DNA of 64,000 bases, taken from Cristatella mucedo (lineage: Eukaryota > Bryozoa > Phylactolaemata > Cristatellidae). The translations under genes and the position numbers were made by a program. The DNA lies in contig WPIO01000083.1 of the NCBI GenBank assembly GCA_009760855.2, positions 1,772,501-1,836,500 on the forward strand, written 5' to 3'. The notes under the pieces were generated by a model, which had not been told where the DNA came from, searched no databases, and worked only from the letters and a program-made list of their open reading frames with translations. This document shows positions 1 to 11,487 of the stretch, in pieces; the stretch's first letter is position 1, and each line of letters begins with the position of its first letter.

Positions 1-85
1 CAGTGCAGCCTTATGCTTTTTCAAGTAAACAATTTCTCGTAAGCGATACACCGCTCATGTGCTGTCGTTTTCATTTTTCTTTTAG

Positions 86-254
86 ATACATGTACCTATA
101 ATGCGCTTTCTTGGAAATATGCTGTGCAATAGCGAGGATACCGCACGACGGCTATGTCACGATGGCTGTCTCCTTCTCTGTGTAAAGAAGTGTCTGTCAT
201 CGTCAAAATCGTGGCTGGTCAAGGAAACTCTCTGGACTCTATCAAACCTAGCAG
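86..254 (+). CDS. Armadillo protein gene, first visible exon
   Basis: Acceptor TTTTAG ends at 85 and donor GTAGAG begins at 255. The exon has 56 codons plus one base. The open frame runs through the acceptor in the sense IHVPIMRFLGNM, so the ATG at 101 is internal and not the start. Confidence 0.8.
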
Positions 255-3200
255 GTAGAGGGTCGAAGCATCGATATCGTTTGTTTTGCCCTTTGTTATT
301 TTATCCTTTGCTATTAAACTATTGGTTCATCCGCAAGCAGTGGCAGTGGACTCGCTTGAGCTTGGCCTTGGGGAGAGGGGAGGTGCACATCAGCAGAGGG
401 TCGTGAGTGAATAATGAAGCACAAGCCCAGTGTCAATGAAAGGCACCTGCACGTGCATTGGACATGCACGTGCAGGGCAGCCCATGAAGTGAAACTCGGG
501 CCGCACCTTAAATCAGCTGCTAGGCGATGGTGCACACCACCCTCCCCCCTTTAATTCCAGCCCGAAGTGGGCCGACTTGGTACAACCAGTTGCAGCCAGT
601 CGTTCGTGACCTAATGCCCTTCGATTCTGCATTGCCTCAAGGCTACGTAGCCTTCATCTTTAGCAGGAGAATGCATTGATAAAATAAACCAAAAGAAATT
701 TGTATAAAATAGGCCTAAATCTGACTAGTTTTGGGACTCGGCTGAATTCATTACATGAAAATGGTGAGGCATTTCCCCTCACCGAGAGCAGAGCTAAATA
801 TGTATAATGTGCTCGCTCGGTTGCCTATCAGACTTCTGCACAGACGTATAATTGGCTATTCTACTTGCACAGTTATTGCATACGTATAGCACGTGAACTT
901 ATGGCCGTGCATTATGCCACCCGTGTCTTGTGAGCTGAGTAAGAGAAAGCTGCTAAAAAAAATATTCCCTACTTTGACAGGAGCTGGCTTTGGTCTGCGG
1001 GTGGCTCACCCTGATCGTGGATCGTGGACGTGCATAGAAGTTAGGGAACTGCCAGTTAGTGTCCTCCCTCTCACATGCCCCCTACCTCTATTAAGGGGGG
1101 GTGGCATACCTACCTTCTGGGGCACATGTCACTATGTTCACCCCTTTAACCTGCCCTTAGATTGTCAGATTGAGCTGAGGGTCCACCTTGTTTAAAAGAC
1201 TTCCGACTGCTGCTACTCCTATGCGCATGCACTCGGAAAAGGTCGGGGTGGGGAGATCGTTTACTTGCATTGCTGCCTCCAGGGAGATCGTTTACTTGCA
1301 TTGCTGCCTCCGCTGTACCGCTGCTCCTTGCTGATAAGCCGTAGCCATGTCTAAACACTGTGGCAGAAGTTACAGTTTATGTGGAAGATCAGTGCCAGCC
1401 CATTTCAGATTGCTAAGCATGGTTTGACAGCAATATCTACAGAGCTGATGTGAACGTTGGAAAAAGAACGATGTAATATTAAGTGTCTCCATCTGTAACT
1501 CTACAAAGCCACAAGGATTAAGTAGTTGTTACTTATAGAGTTTCTATGGCAGAGTCAAAGCTTTAACGGCTTCATGTACGAATACGCTAGCCAACAGACT
1601 TCATCCTGTGATACAAAGAGAAAGTGAGAAGTACAGCTGAGTCACGAGGGTAGTTGAGAAAGTGTGCCTACAGTCTGTAAGCATAGTAATAGAGCAGCTA
1701 ATTTATTGTCCATAGATGACCAGAGGGCACGAAGAGGCTGAAACTGGTGCAGCAGTTCAGCTAGATATGAAGGAGCTGTGGCTGTTTGGGTCAGTATGAG
1801 AATTGCGCTCTGTATCCATCGATCTACCGAAAATCATTGCAGCTCATTCAGTAAATGAGACACGTGGCTGAACCTTTTGGATTTGTTGGCTTGCCTTGCA
1901 GCACTATTCATCTTCTGCTTAAGAGATTTTGTGACTTTTCTTGGTAGCCCTGTCAAAACTATATTACAGTAGTCAAGCATAGAGAGAACGAGTGAGCTAG
2001 TAAGAGATTTCGCCAGCCACCAAAGCTATATTGAAAATGCACTGGTGGCGTTGCACTGCTCTTTTGGGTTGGCTATGGCTGTCTTTCTATGCGCACTTGT
2101 AAAATCGCGGCGTCAGTGTACGCTGCCTTGGGCGAGAAAAGTAAGCTGCAGCGGTCAAGAGAAATTACCTCATCGACTGCTCTCAGTGTGACTTTAGGAT
2201 ATTCAGCAGAGCATACCTTTTTGTGGGTGAAACAAAGGAGGAGTTAAGGAGTACTCAGTGGTGGCAGCAACCACTTGTCGTATAGTATATACGGAATTCA
2301 AGCATTGTCTGGTTGAGTCGAATGTCAGTATTGTGCCGCTGTCGCTTGTGTATAGTGCTGCAGCATTGAACTAAAACCTTAGCTGATTCAGTAGCCTTAT
2401 TTAATATCGCATATTGTTATAATAATAGTAATGCATCTGATAAAGCACCCTCAGAGAACTCAATCTCTCTCTAGGTACTTTAGATTTGTTGCAAAGGAAG
2501 CATGATCGAATGCTGTGATAGCATGCGAAATAAACAACAAGAATAACATGGTTAGGGATGACGTACACAGGGTCAGCATGCAAGGGTCAGCATGCAAGTC
2601 ACTCTCGTGGCAGCCGTGACCCTGCCATAAGTTGTATTTCATTGGCCCCGGAATAATCATAGTTGTTTCCCCTATTCGTTAATAGGTTCTCGATATGGTT
2701 GCGAATACATGGCAACTGCCAACGTCGTTGATGGCGTGGTAACCTGCCTTGGGTCCATGTTACCACCAGCAAGCGGTGTGCAAGCAGAGGCTGCAATTGT
2801 TCTGCTAAACGTGGCGGCAAATAGCAGCACACTTTGCCAAGGAGACTCGGCAGAAGTACCTCGGATTGTGTCGGTGTCTGTGCAAGCTCTCACAAACACT
2901 ATTCTAGCAGGCTCCGGCCATGACAACAGTGCTGCTGATGCTGCAGTGCTGATCCTTACTCTCCTTTCGGTGCTGCTGCAGCCCCATCAGGTGAGGTAAC
3001 TTGCATGTTCAGACAACATGATCGATCTCCCGCTACATCGTGAATATCCTACAGAGTGGCTTTTCTAATATATATACCATAATTATATTGGTAATAATAA
3101 TAGGATATTTGTATAGCACCCTATGAGAACCAAATCTCTTTCTACGCACTTTACATGTGCTTGAAAGGGAGCATGTCAAATGGTTAGTGAGACTATGCAC

Positions 3201-5104
3201 AATGTCATAAACTCATAATAATAATAATGTAATAATAGTAGTAGTACATTTGTATAGCCCTCTCACATGAGGAAAATATCACGGCCAGACCAGATGCTGG
3301 GCGGAACAGCTGGGTTTCTGGCCTCGTTTTAATGTCGTCAAGTCAGGGCATGCCGTGACATCAACTGGTAGTGAGTTGCAGGCTTTGGGAGCGTATGAAC
3401 TAACGGCACGATCATGAAAGGTGTTGAGGTTCGTACGAGGTTTAGCTAAATGGTTTGAGTCAGAACAGAAGGCTACTTAATATATGGTATAGGAGTAGTT
3501 CTGATAGATTCCTCGTGCAGCTTTGTTAAAAATAGACCCAGAGCATGAACTTAAGAGTGGCCATGCTGCCTTCCACAGTTAACGACTACCTGTATATATC
3601 TTCTCTATATAAGAAGTCCAGTTTTAACATCAGCCATGAATAGTGGCAGATGCCATAAGCACACACATAGCTTGGGCTACAAGGGACTCGTGCATAGCCT
3701 TGCTGGGGGCAAAGCGATCGCACCGACTCAACAATGCACAACTGCACTGCACAACAAGCAGTGCATAACACAAAGTGCATCTTACGGTCGGGTGCGAATT
3801 TGCAGCGTGAATTGGCGCATATGATTATCGAGCACCTGCTGAACAACGATGAGAAATCGGCGAGAAGTTAAAAATAAGATAAAGTATGGTAGTTAAAAAG
3901 TCCTATGAAAGAACTAGGCTGGATGGGCAACTGTCGCTTTTTATTTAGTGAGGCTGCAACCATTTATGCATACACACCAAGTTTACCTGACGGTGGGGGG
4001 CTGGCTGGCTATGTTTTGAGGGATCAGTGGGTATGCCGGCCTGAGTCTTCCACGTGCTGCTGCGTTAATGAAGCAAGGTCTAAAATTGGAATATGACTGC
4101 GCATAACTATGGCAGCCTGAAACAAACAGCTGCCCTCTTGATGATAGGTGTCGTGAGCTACTTTGTTTCTCTCTTTTTTTTTGGCTTTCACTAGCCTGTA
4201 TTGCCTGTCACTGCCTTACCCATACGGAGCTTAAGTCCCGTGGGGCCAAAAAGCAAAACTTAAGATGCCAATGAGTTCATTTGGCTGTACTTAAAGCAAG
4301 AGAGCATCTCGACTCGTCAGATGTGTGCCACCTAGCAGTGTGCATGCGTGCAACCTTGTTTGCATGACTTTTACTGGCGAATGCAGTCTTCTGACTTTGT
4401 GTGTGGCTTGTGTCGACACTCGTTAGTGTGCTGTCAGCAAATGATAGCATTGCTTGATTCAATGCAACGAGCTCTTTGAACGTCTGGGTGGGTTGCTCTT
4501 GGGTCGACGTGCCGAATTCTTTCACGCACCTTCACGCTGCCTCGAAGGTGCCCCACCATGTCGCTCTTTGGGGAGTAAGGTGCAATGTGAGCACCCTTTG
4601 GCATGCTAGTCGTGATGGCACACTAGGTAAGGCGGTTGCTTTCACGACCTCGGTCCTGAGGTCGTGGGTTCGATTCCTGCAGTGGGCTATCCTTTATCGC
4701 CACTGCAAGCGGTAGTGATAGCCATAAAGGCTCTTCTGTCGCTATACAAAAAGAGGCTGTTTAATCAGCTAGGATTTTTTTTAACTGCAGTGTGTTCTGC
4801 TGCTGCTGCTGGTATTTTGTGAACATACCACGAGAGCAGATACGGGAAACATGAAGCAAGCAGGTTGAGGGGAAGGCTTCTGAAAGATGCCATTCGGAGA
4901 CTTGCTGACTGCCTTATATTGATCGAATTCTGGTTGCATGGCGACCGAAGCTGATTCTTTCCTATGTCCTCACAGGCACACCAGGAAGAGTTTCGCAGCT
5001 GCGGTGGTATGCTTCTCGTGCAGAACTTATCTTACCACTCCAACGAAGCAGTGCAAAAGGCTGCCTGTGACCTCCTGCAACAGATGGCAGTGCATGGTGA
5101 TTGA
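86..5104 (+). CDS. Armadillo-repeat protein, TMCO6/importin-alpha-like (3' three exons; 5' end outside window)
   Basis: Three exons join in consistent phase: 86-254, 2686-2990 and 4976-5104, ending in TGA. Together they encode about 200 residues. The first exon carries a textbook armadillo helix pattern (RFLGNMLC near its start, LVKETLWTLSNLAG at its end), like the WxxSN helix of importin-alpha repeats. The second has the helix AEAAIVLLNVAAN and a Leu-rich helix before its donor. The last has GGMLLVQNLSYHSNEAVQKA, another armadillo-type repeat, then a short tail. Known for the families: importin-alpha binds nuclear localisation signals, while TMCO6 is a less studied armadillo protein. The C-terminus is short and lacks an obvious acidic importin tail, so I favour TMCO6-like. 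The exons show no frameshift. The upstream exons and start codon lie before base 1. A missed small exon in the 2.4-kb first intron cannot be excluded. Confidence 0.78.
446..476. repeat. Perfect 13-bp inverted repeat (hairpin)
   Basis: Arms 446-458 and 464-476 are exact reverse complements (core TGCACGTGCA) around a 5-base loop. It lies inside an intron. No function is inferred. Confidence 0.75.
1251..1311. repeat. 31-bp tandem duplication
   Basis: The unit beginning GGGAGATCGTTTACTTGC occurs twice with no mismatch, separated by one A. It looks like a recent local slippage or duplication in the intron. Confidence 0.85.
1590..2260 (-). mobile_element. LINE F2 fragment, degenerate, antisense
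   Basis: The reverse complement around 1640-1780 encodes a decayed [21 protein letters not shown]-like block. It matches the C-terminal region of the better preserved F2 copy at 40085-41110. It is broken by stops and frameshifts. The ends are approximate. Confidence 0.65.
2413..2600 (-). mobile_element. LINE F1 3' end, antisense
   Basis: It starts with an (ATA/ATT)-rich tail, followed by the conserved box with core CACCCTCAGAGAACTC and then the GACATGCACAGGGTCAGCATG-like segment seen in every F1 3' region here. The copy is short and 5'-truncated. Confidence 0.75.
2686..2990 (+). CDS. Armadillo protein gene, second visible exon
   Basis: Acceptor AATAG ends at 2685 and donor GTGAGG begins at 2991. 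The first two bases complete the split glycine codon left by the exon ending at 254; 101 codons follow. Hydrophobic helices QAEAAIVLLNVAA and AADAAVLILTLLSVLL are typical of alpha-solenoid repeats. Confidence 0.8.
3091..3485 (-). mobile_element. LINE F1-related 3' fragment, antisense
   Basis: It holds an ATA-rich tail, the 3' box (GCACCCTATGAGAACC) and further on TTGCAGGCTTTGGGAGCGTA, the reverse complement of the C-terminal PKAWNSLP codons shared by F1 copies. It is more diverged than the 45-47 kb copies. Confidence 0.65.
4611..4773 (+). mobile_element. SINE A, tRNA-derived
   Basis: The tRNA-like head has an A-box-like region near 4615-4630 and a clear B box (GGTTCGATTCC, about 4667). A body follows with TATCGCCACTGCAAGCGGTAG, then CTCTTCTGTCGCTATACAAA and GAGGCTGTTTAATCAGC. 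The same order recurs in copies at 5815, 26855, 30401, 33131, 48639 and 60858. Confidence 0.8.
4976..5104 (+). CDS. Armadillo protein gene, terminal exon with stop
   Basis: Acceptor CTCACAG ends at 4975. Forty-two codons in phase 0 follow, then TGA at 5102-5104. The peptide has the Gly-Gly turn and VQNLSYHSNEAVQKAACDLL helix of a final armadillo repeat. Confidence 0.8.
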   Translation, partial: AHQEEFRSCGGMLLVQNLSYHSNEAVQKAACDLLQQMAVHGD

Positions 5105-5814
5105 ATGAGTGGGCGTACCAGAGTTGGTACGACATTATGTGGTCTAGGCCATCGGCTTGCCAGGAAAACCAGCAGCAGCTGGTGTGGCAAAGTGCAGCTA
5201 TGTTGCTGCTTTGAGGGACGGCAGGCATTACGAGCTGAGACACGTCTCCCAGCAGAAGATAGTTTGAGAACCTCTTCTTGCAAATACCGTTCCAAAAATT
5301 GTATGTTCTATGATGCATCACGGGCTCGGCTTAACGTGCTACTGCATGTGCAACGTTATTGATAAGCCACAGTTGATCTCGCTGTGTGCCCTTGCTCACA
5401 ATGTGCTGCTGAGCAGCCAAAGTGACCGCTACATTAGGTCGCTCACTCTTTCACGGCTGGCTGTCTTCGCTATACATTGAATGTGCACGGTCTATTATTA
5501 TGCTATTAGTATGGTTAGTATGCCAACTGCCTACCAATATAATAATGCAGACTCATACCAAGATTCGCATGCATGCACACTGTTTTTTTTTAAAGACCAA
5601 GTCGCCTAGCTCACGCTGATGCACTTGCATTGGATTGCAGCGTATTCCGGATATTATTCCATAGAAAGGAGACGAAAAGCTAATTAGATCGATCAGGATA
5701 CCAAGGTTTTGCTGACAAAAGCAGCTTGACGATTTGATCAGATTCCATGCAATTAAACCTAGAACCTTTCATTATGAGTGTGATGTATGTTAGTGTTCAT
5801 GATGGTTTTGCCCC

Positions 5815-5968
5815 TTGGTCTTAGCTCAGTGGTAAAGGTTCGTTCTTCATGGACGAGGACGTAGGTTCGAGTCCTTCAGTGGGCGATCCTTTTTTGCAAG
5901 CGGTGGTGATAGCCGTCTAGGCTCGTATGTTGCTATACAAATGAGGCTGTTGAATCAGCAAACCTTTT
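5815..5968 (+). mobile_element. SINE A, tRNA-derived
   Basis: A-box-like TAGCTCAGTGG and B box GGTTCGAGTCC are spaced as in a tRNA. The family body then follows (GCAAGCGGTGGTGATAGCCG, GAGGCTGTTGAATCAGC). The head is closer to a normal tRNA than in the other copies. Confidence 0.8.
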
Positions 5969-6390
5969 TTGTTTCCTGTATTAGCAGCTTCAGTGATCGC
6001 ATGTAAGTGCCCTCTGTCTAAAGCTATGCATTATGTAAAACAGTGATCCTTTTTAGCATTCTGGGCAATAACTTATTTGGCTTAAATAAGATAAACAAAA
6101 GAGGCGATGCATTTTCTTCATATACCTACTTTCGGGCAGTAGCCATAATCTGTCATATTAAAGGATGAAATCTAGACCCTTTAGGGCCACCATTCTATAG
6201 TATGCCAGTTCTCCTTCGGCATTTCTAGGTACTCTACGGTTTCAATCAGGAATGCCCGGTTCTTACTCAAGATCGACGATCTATTCTGCAACAAGTGGTC
6301 ATCTTGTAGATTATCTAGGCCCTACAGTCCAGTTTTTGCTTACTGGATGCATGGCACTCCAATAAAAGCATCACTTTCAATAAAAGTAAG

Positions 6391-6535
6391 GTCTGGTTTG
6401 GTCCAGTGGTTAAGGTGCTCGCCCCGACCAAGGTCTGGCTGAGGTCGTGGGCTCGAGCCTGGAGCCATATGTGAAGCGCCTGAATAGAGATTACGTTCTC
6501 TTAGGGTGCTATATAATGAATTATATTTTTATACA
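6391..6535 (+). mobile_element. SINE B, tRNA-derived with LINE F1-like tail
   Basis: The head TGGTCCAGTGGTTAAGGTGC resembles a tRNA A-box region. GTGGGCTCGAGCC is a degenerate B box. The 3' part AAGCGCCTGAATAGAGATTA then GTTCTCTTAGGGTGCTATAT closely matches the sense 3' end of LINE F1. An AT-rich tail follows. Confidence 0.8.
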
Positions 6536-7348
6536 TAGTAAAGATTTTTCGATGCAGTCGAGTATCGTTGATTAGCCCCTGAATAGGATAGACAACACCT
6601 CGAAGGATTGCTTTCCAGTCAGTCGCGTCCGAAAAGTCAACGCGAAAAGCATGGAAGTCTAAAAGCTGGTGTTGTCGACGCTATTTTTACCTAACTCCCT
6701 TTGAATTTTGTTGTCTTGTCAAGTAAAACCATCGCAAAGAACAAGGGCGATCTATCGCAACCCAAGGGAGTCGAGTACTGAAGTGGTCTAGGCTTGCAGT
6801 TACAGAGCGCCATTGTAGAGAACAGTGGAACAAAAAGAAAAAACCTCGATCTTGCACTGCATCGATCAGAAAGCTACCGAACCTTTCCTCTGCACTCAAA
6901 AGTATTTTAACGAAATGCGTGTGTGCAGATTTGTATTTGTTCTGTGCTCGCCATGGTCATAGTATGAAATGAATGCAATGGGTCTGCAGGTGATTTGATC
7001 AACAAATTTAGAAAACTCCACGGCTGCCCTCCTGATATGCAATCGGATCTCCGCAATGGCTGGACACATTGTCCAATACAGTTGTACGGTAGAGTATGTA
7101 TGTATATTGTAGCTTGAGTTATCGTCCCGAACGGCAGAGAACGCTAGCCGACGAGCAACACCACATGTTTATTCTACCTACACACGGAGCAGGGCGAAGC
7201 ACGACTCTCCTCGCCCCTCCCTCCCACCGGAGTCCCCCAACTCAATTGTCATAACAATCACTAATAGCACGTCCCGGCTGCTTACCACATCGAGTGTCAC
7301 AGCCCACTCGTACAGCGATCAGGGGCAGTGTCATCAATTAAATGAAAC

Positions 7349-7392
<44 letters not shown>

Positions 7393-7396
7393 CACG
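7349..7396. repeat. (CA)n(TA)n microsatellite
   Basis: A run of CA dinucleotides passes directly into TA dinucleotides. The short open frames across it are artefacts. Confidence 0.9.
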
Positions 7397-7987
7397 AGCA
7401 CCTTGACCTCGGTCTTCAAACCGAGTGAATCTATAATAGTCTTCGAACCTATGGGGTTAAACCAGGGCTTTATAGGCTGTCTTGAGATAAAGGTCACAGG
7501 TGCCCCTTTATTCCGGTTACCGGTGCAGCAAGCTGAATGGGTTATAAGTGCCTCTAGGATATGACTTCGGTGTAGTTTAGGGCCATCGCAAGAAAATAGC
7601 CCTGCAAAGGACAATAATTGATAAAGAGCGAAAAAGCAACTGGAATAATACTAAAAGCGATACAAAAGTCCATTAGTCAGTAGTAATAAAGCTCTTAGTA
7701 TCGTCAATATATTAAATGAGTATTTTTAGTAGTTGCGTCACTTCACTTTTTTCTCTAGTTTAGCTATTTTGATGTGTCATTGCCTAGGTAAGCCCTTACG
7801 ATATGTTTGCGTATGGCTAAGCAGCTGGGCTAATGTCATTAAAATATAACCAGCTAATTTTCTCTAATATCCCGTAGCAAGGCAATTTCGTCGTTCAATG
7901 ACGAACTCAGTCAGCTATCATTGCAAAACAAATCATTGCTTTGTTAAGCCGGTGCTCGGCTCCGGCCTCTAGGGTACGGCGCACAGA

Positions 7988-8065
7988 GTGCTGCAGATGC
8001 TGGCCAATGACAGCGGGCATTCAAGCCACGGCACCAGCGATCAGAATCTCGCCAACACCAACGGT
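7988..8065 (+). other. Possible small exon (weak)
   Basis: After a CTGCAG acceptor-like string, an open frame encodes LANDSGHSSHGTSDQNLAN, followed by a GTATAG donor-like sequence. The composition looks coding. Its phase does not fit the first visible Slingshot exon, and I recognise no family. It could be chance. Confidence 0.15.
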
Positions 8066-11000
8066 ATAGAAAAAATTCTACGACTTTTTATAAGTTCACA
8101 GAGTCTATTCAGTACGCTGTCTTGCGCGACCCTTCGCACGCGACTCCCTGTCTATTTCTTACCAATTCACTGGATGTCCGATGCTACCATTATTGACCAC
8201 GGATTCCGTCTGTACAGAAGAAAGACCTTCACGAGTTTCGGGAGAGCTAAAGCTCAAGTATAAGCAGTAAGTGTTAACGACAGTAGCAAAATTGACAGCC
8301 GTCAAACAGCTGCTGATCTGAATAGAAATCTATCGCTGATACAGGTAGTGCTAATAAGGAGAATAAGATTCAACCAATTTCAGATATGTAAGTTGTAGCA
8401 AATTTAAGCTCGCCCAAAAAGACAATGTGCAAAATGGAAGTAAACCAGTTGGCATGGTGTTGAGAAAGCCTTCTTTGCCTTGTTGTGCAATATATCAGAC
8501 TCCGATGGTAGGCCCGCCTAATGTTGGCCCACTTTTGATATACATGCATTTTAACGCACTAATATTGTGCTGCTAAAACACTACGGGTAGCATGTGGTAC
8601 GATTCACTGCGAATATAGACACACTTTTTCATTAAAACCCTCCGTTAACATTCCAGCAGCATAGCTGTGAATAACGGCTAGCGGTCTCGGGCACGAAGCA
8701 GGAAATAATCCAATCTTTAGAGACGACAAGCAATGCTTCTGACGTCACTTCTCTGCTTCAGGATGTGATTCATATAATTATTCAACAGTATAAACTGACA
8801 ATGTAACCAATCTGCTGGACTTTGGAGCCACATCACGAGAATGGCTACTGCTTCTACAAAGCAAACATTTACCCAGGCCTTTCTTGTTTCCCAATTTGCT
8901 AGATTTTAATACAATGTGAAAGAATGTAGCAGATATTTTCTTTACACAATTGTACATACACGCTAAACATTCACGAAAGGCAATGGAGTTGTTGCCCACT
9001 TGGGGCCGACGACTGAAAAGGAACAGATTGTTTCCGTTTTGCCAATCTACTCATAATATAAGCCCTTTATTGTCACTGGCAGTTTTTGCCACCATCCGAG
9101 GTTCGGACGTGATTGTTCATCCATATTAATATACGCACTGTAAGCTAAACTCAAAAGCAAATTACTTACGAGGGCCGCACAGTGCCTCCATCAAGCTGCC
9201 CGGCCAGCTAATAGACTTACTCCGGCTTCGTCTTCGATGCATACACACTTGCACTTTCCTAAAAGTGTCATTTGTGCAATTATTTATTTGGAGAGAATTT
9301 TAAAATTTACCACTATTTTCAGAATATTCTGATCTTTATTTTAGATCTTATTTGTGGAAGGAATTAAACGTTTCTTTTTCTTTGGCTCTTCCTTTTTCCT
9401 TCACCCCGTGACCCTACCGCGACTTGAAGCCGCAGAACTGAATGCACAGGCAGCAGAGGAATTAACAGTTCACTAAAAAGTGAAACCTTGATAACAGTAA
9501 AGTGGTTGTATACGTAGCAGTGTAAAGTGGCCTGCAGTCGCCGCTAGCAGTTTCATACCCTAGGAAAGAGCTGGCCTGCCAAACCTACCTGTCCTAGAAG
9601 GCCGGGTGCAGCGAATAGTTCACTGGAACGCGTTCTTCAGTCCAATAGCTATTCCGAATTCATTCATTGACTAGATCCTGTGCGTGAAGCGGCCAAGTTC
9701 AACTGACGAGTCCGCGTGCTGCCGGTTACCGTACTTGTCCCGCGGGGGCTCGGCGGTTCGTAAGCATATTGCTGGTCGGATCGACCACGAAAAAGCTACA
9801 CGGAACTCGGCAATACACGTGGCTTTGTAATATAGTGAGTGCATTATTGGCGTAGATGCTGTAACCCCGCTTGCCAAGTTAACTTATGACAGTTCGTCAG
9901 GCATCCTGGCTTACGTCTAATTCAGCCCCCCCAACAGGGCTGGGGTCAGATCACGTGACATTCGGCTTTTAACATCTGAGTGCCCTTCCGCATAGATCGT
10001 GTTGGGAGGGGTTAGCCCGACAAATATGGCGGGCTGGCTGGCCTTGCGAGGGGCCTTGTAATGTTGAGTTTGGAATAAACATTCCACCAAAGGATGGCGT
10101 TGGTGACCGTACAGCGGTCTCCGAGCCCCAGCCAGAGCGGGGCGGACCTGGTAATCATTACCGAGCTGGCATAGTCACTGCCCTTCGATTGCGTGCAACG
10201 AGCCGCGATGTTGCACGAGCCGTCCTACTTCCAGAGCCGTCGCCGAGCTGCTGATTTACTGCCTCGACTTTGCGACCTTGCGTTTGATCACGATATACCT
10301 CTAATGCACCCTACCGCAGCATGAGGCGTGCGTTCTGGCGGCGCTGTGTTGGCATTTCTGGTTTTTATAAGGCCCCTGGTAGTCCTGCCGCTCAGTCGTT
10401 GCGGCAGCTGTTCTCCCGTAGCTGCGATGATATTTGCATGTATCAGTGCTGTGCTTCCGAAAAGCTCAGAATCAAAACCCGATATTTGATTTGACCAATA
10501 TCGTTCTAGGATGAGGGCGATGCATCAACTTGTACCGAAGGTTCCCGTGTCTCTGGAAAGCCGAAAAGGTATGCTAAGTGCTGCATGGTTGCTAACACGC
10601 TATCACAGAGAGTCTCCGTGGTACGACGCTGCATATAACTACAACGCGTTCCGCAGTCCATGTTGACCCGTGACTGCTGGATTGAGATAGCCACCGATCG
10701 CAGTCCCATCTGCCGACCGTGAATGGGGGTGAACAGAAATAGTCGGACACGTGACACCCAAGAAACCAGAGTAGCGTTGGACACTGAACGAAAAATTGCT
10801 GGATAAATCTTGGGTAGTTGCATTTGCGATGCTCAGTACCGGCTTGTGTAGAACTAGTAAATTATGTGAGCATATATTTTTTACATCAGTGAGCCAGTAC
10901 TGATATAGCCAGTATCTCCGGACAACTAGAAATCTGGCTGCTCAGACTTTTTCGGGTGACATGCTGCTGAGTCTTGGGAGCCTCAGGTTTATTGCGTCGG

Positions 11001-11487
11001 ATAGGGCTGACAGCCTGCCGTAAGATCTCAGAAGCCTGGCATGCTTAGGCTGCATTGCCAGCTAGATGTGCTGCCACTGATGCTGAGTAGAGTTATTGTA
11101 GATTATTGAGTAGATTATTGCGACGGTTCCGTTACCGCGGAGTCGATTATTGTGGTGGTAGCATAGCCGGCCCGATGGCAGCAGACTCGTGGGTCAGCCA
11201 CCAGCATTGGACCACGGGCATCGACAGCATGCAGACGACTGCTATTTCGACATGCAGCTAAAAGCGTAAAGGTGGAAGCCGACAGTGGCCCGCGAAGCGC
11301 ATGCTCTTTCCAGAACCGCAGCAGCATCATTGGTAGCCTCTCGGTTAGTGTTGATGCAGGGTAGAGTAGGGGTCACCTGCTCAGCACTTTATTTTGGAAG
11401 CCTAACCTGATCCTGTTTTGTAAGTGCACCCGTAATTTGTTTCGGAATAGATTAATGTAGAATTTAGCCCCGTGACCACAAATGCAG

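Larger units (their letters stand above)
255..2685 (+). other. Intron of armadillo gene with old LINE remnants
   Basis: No host exon was recognised here. It holds a short hairpin (446-476), a 31-base tandem duplication (1251-1311), a decayed antisense LINE F2 copy (about 1590-2260) and an antisense LINE F1 3' end (2413-2600). The rest, for example 480-1250, shows nothing I can name. Confidence 0.6.

Noticed and set aside
9890-10130. LTR retrotransposon end (AATAAA followed by TTGGTGACCG)
   Set aside because: No second similar LTR, no gag or pol frame and no clear terminal dinucleotides were seen. The resemblance is weak.
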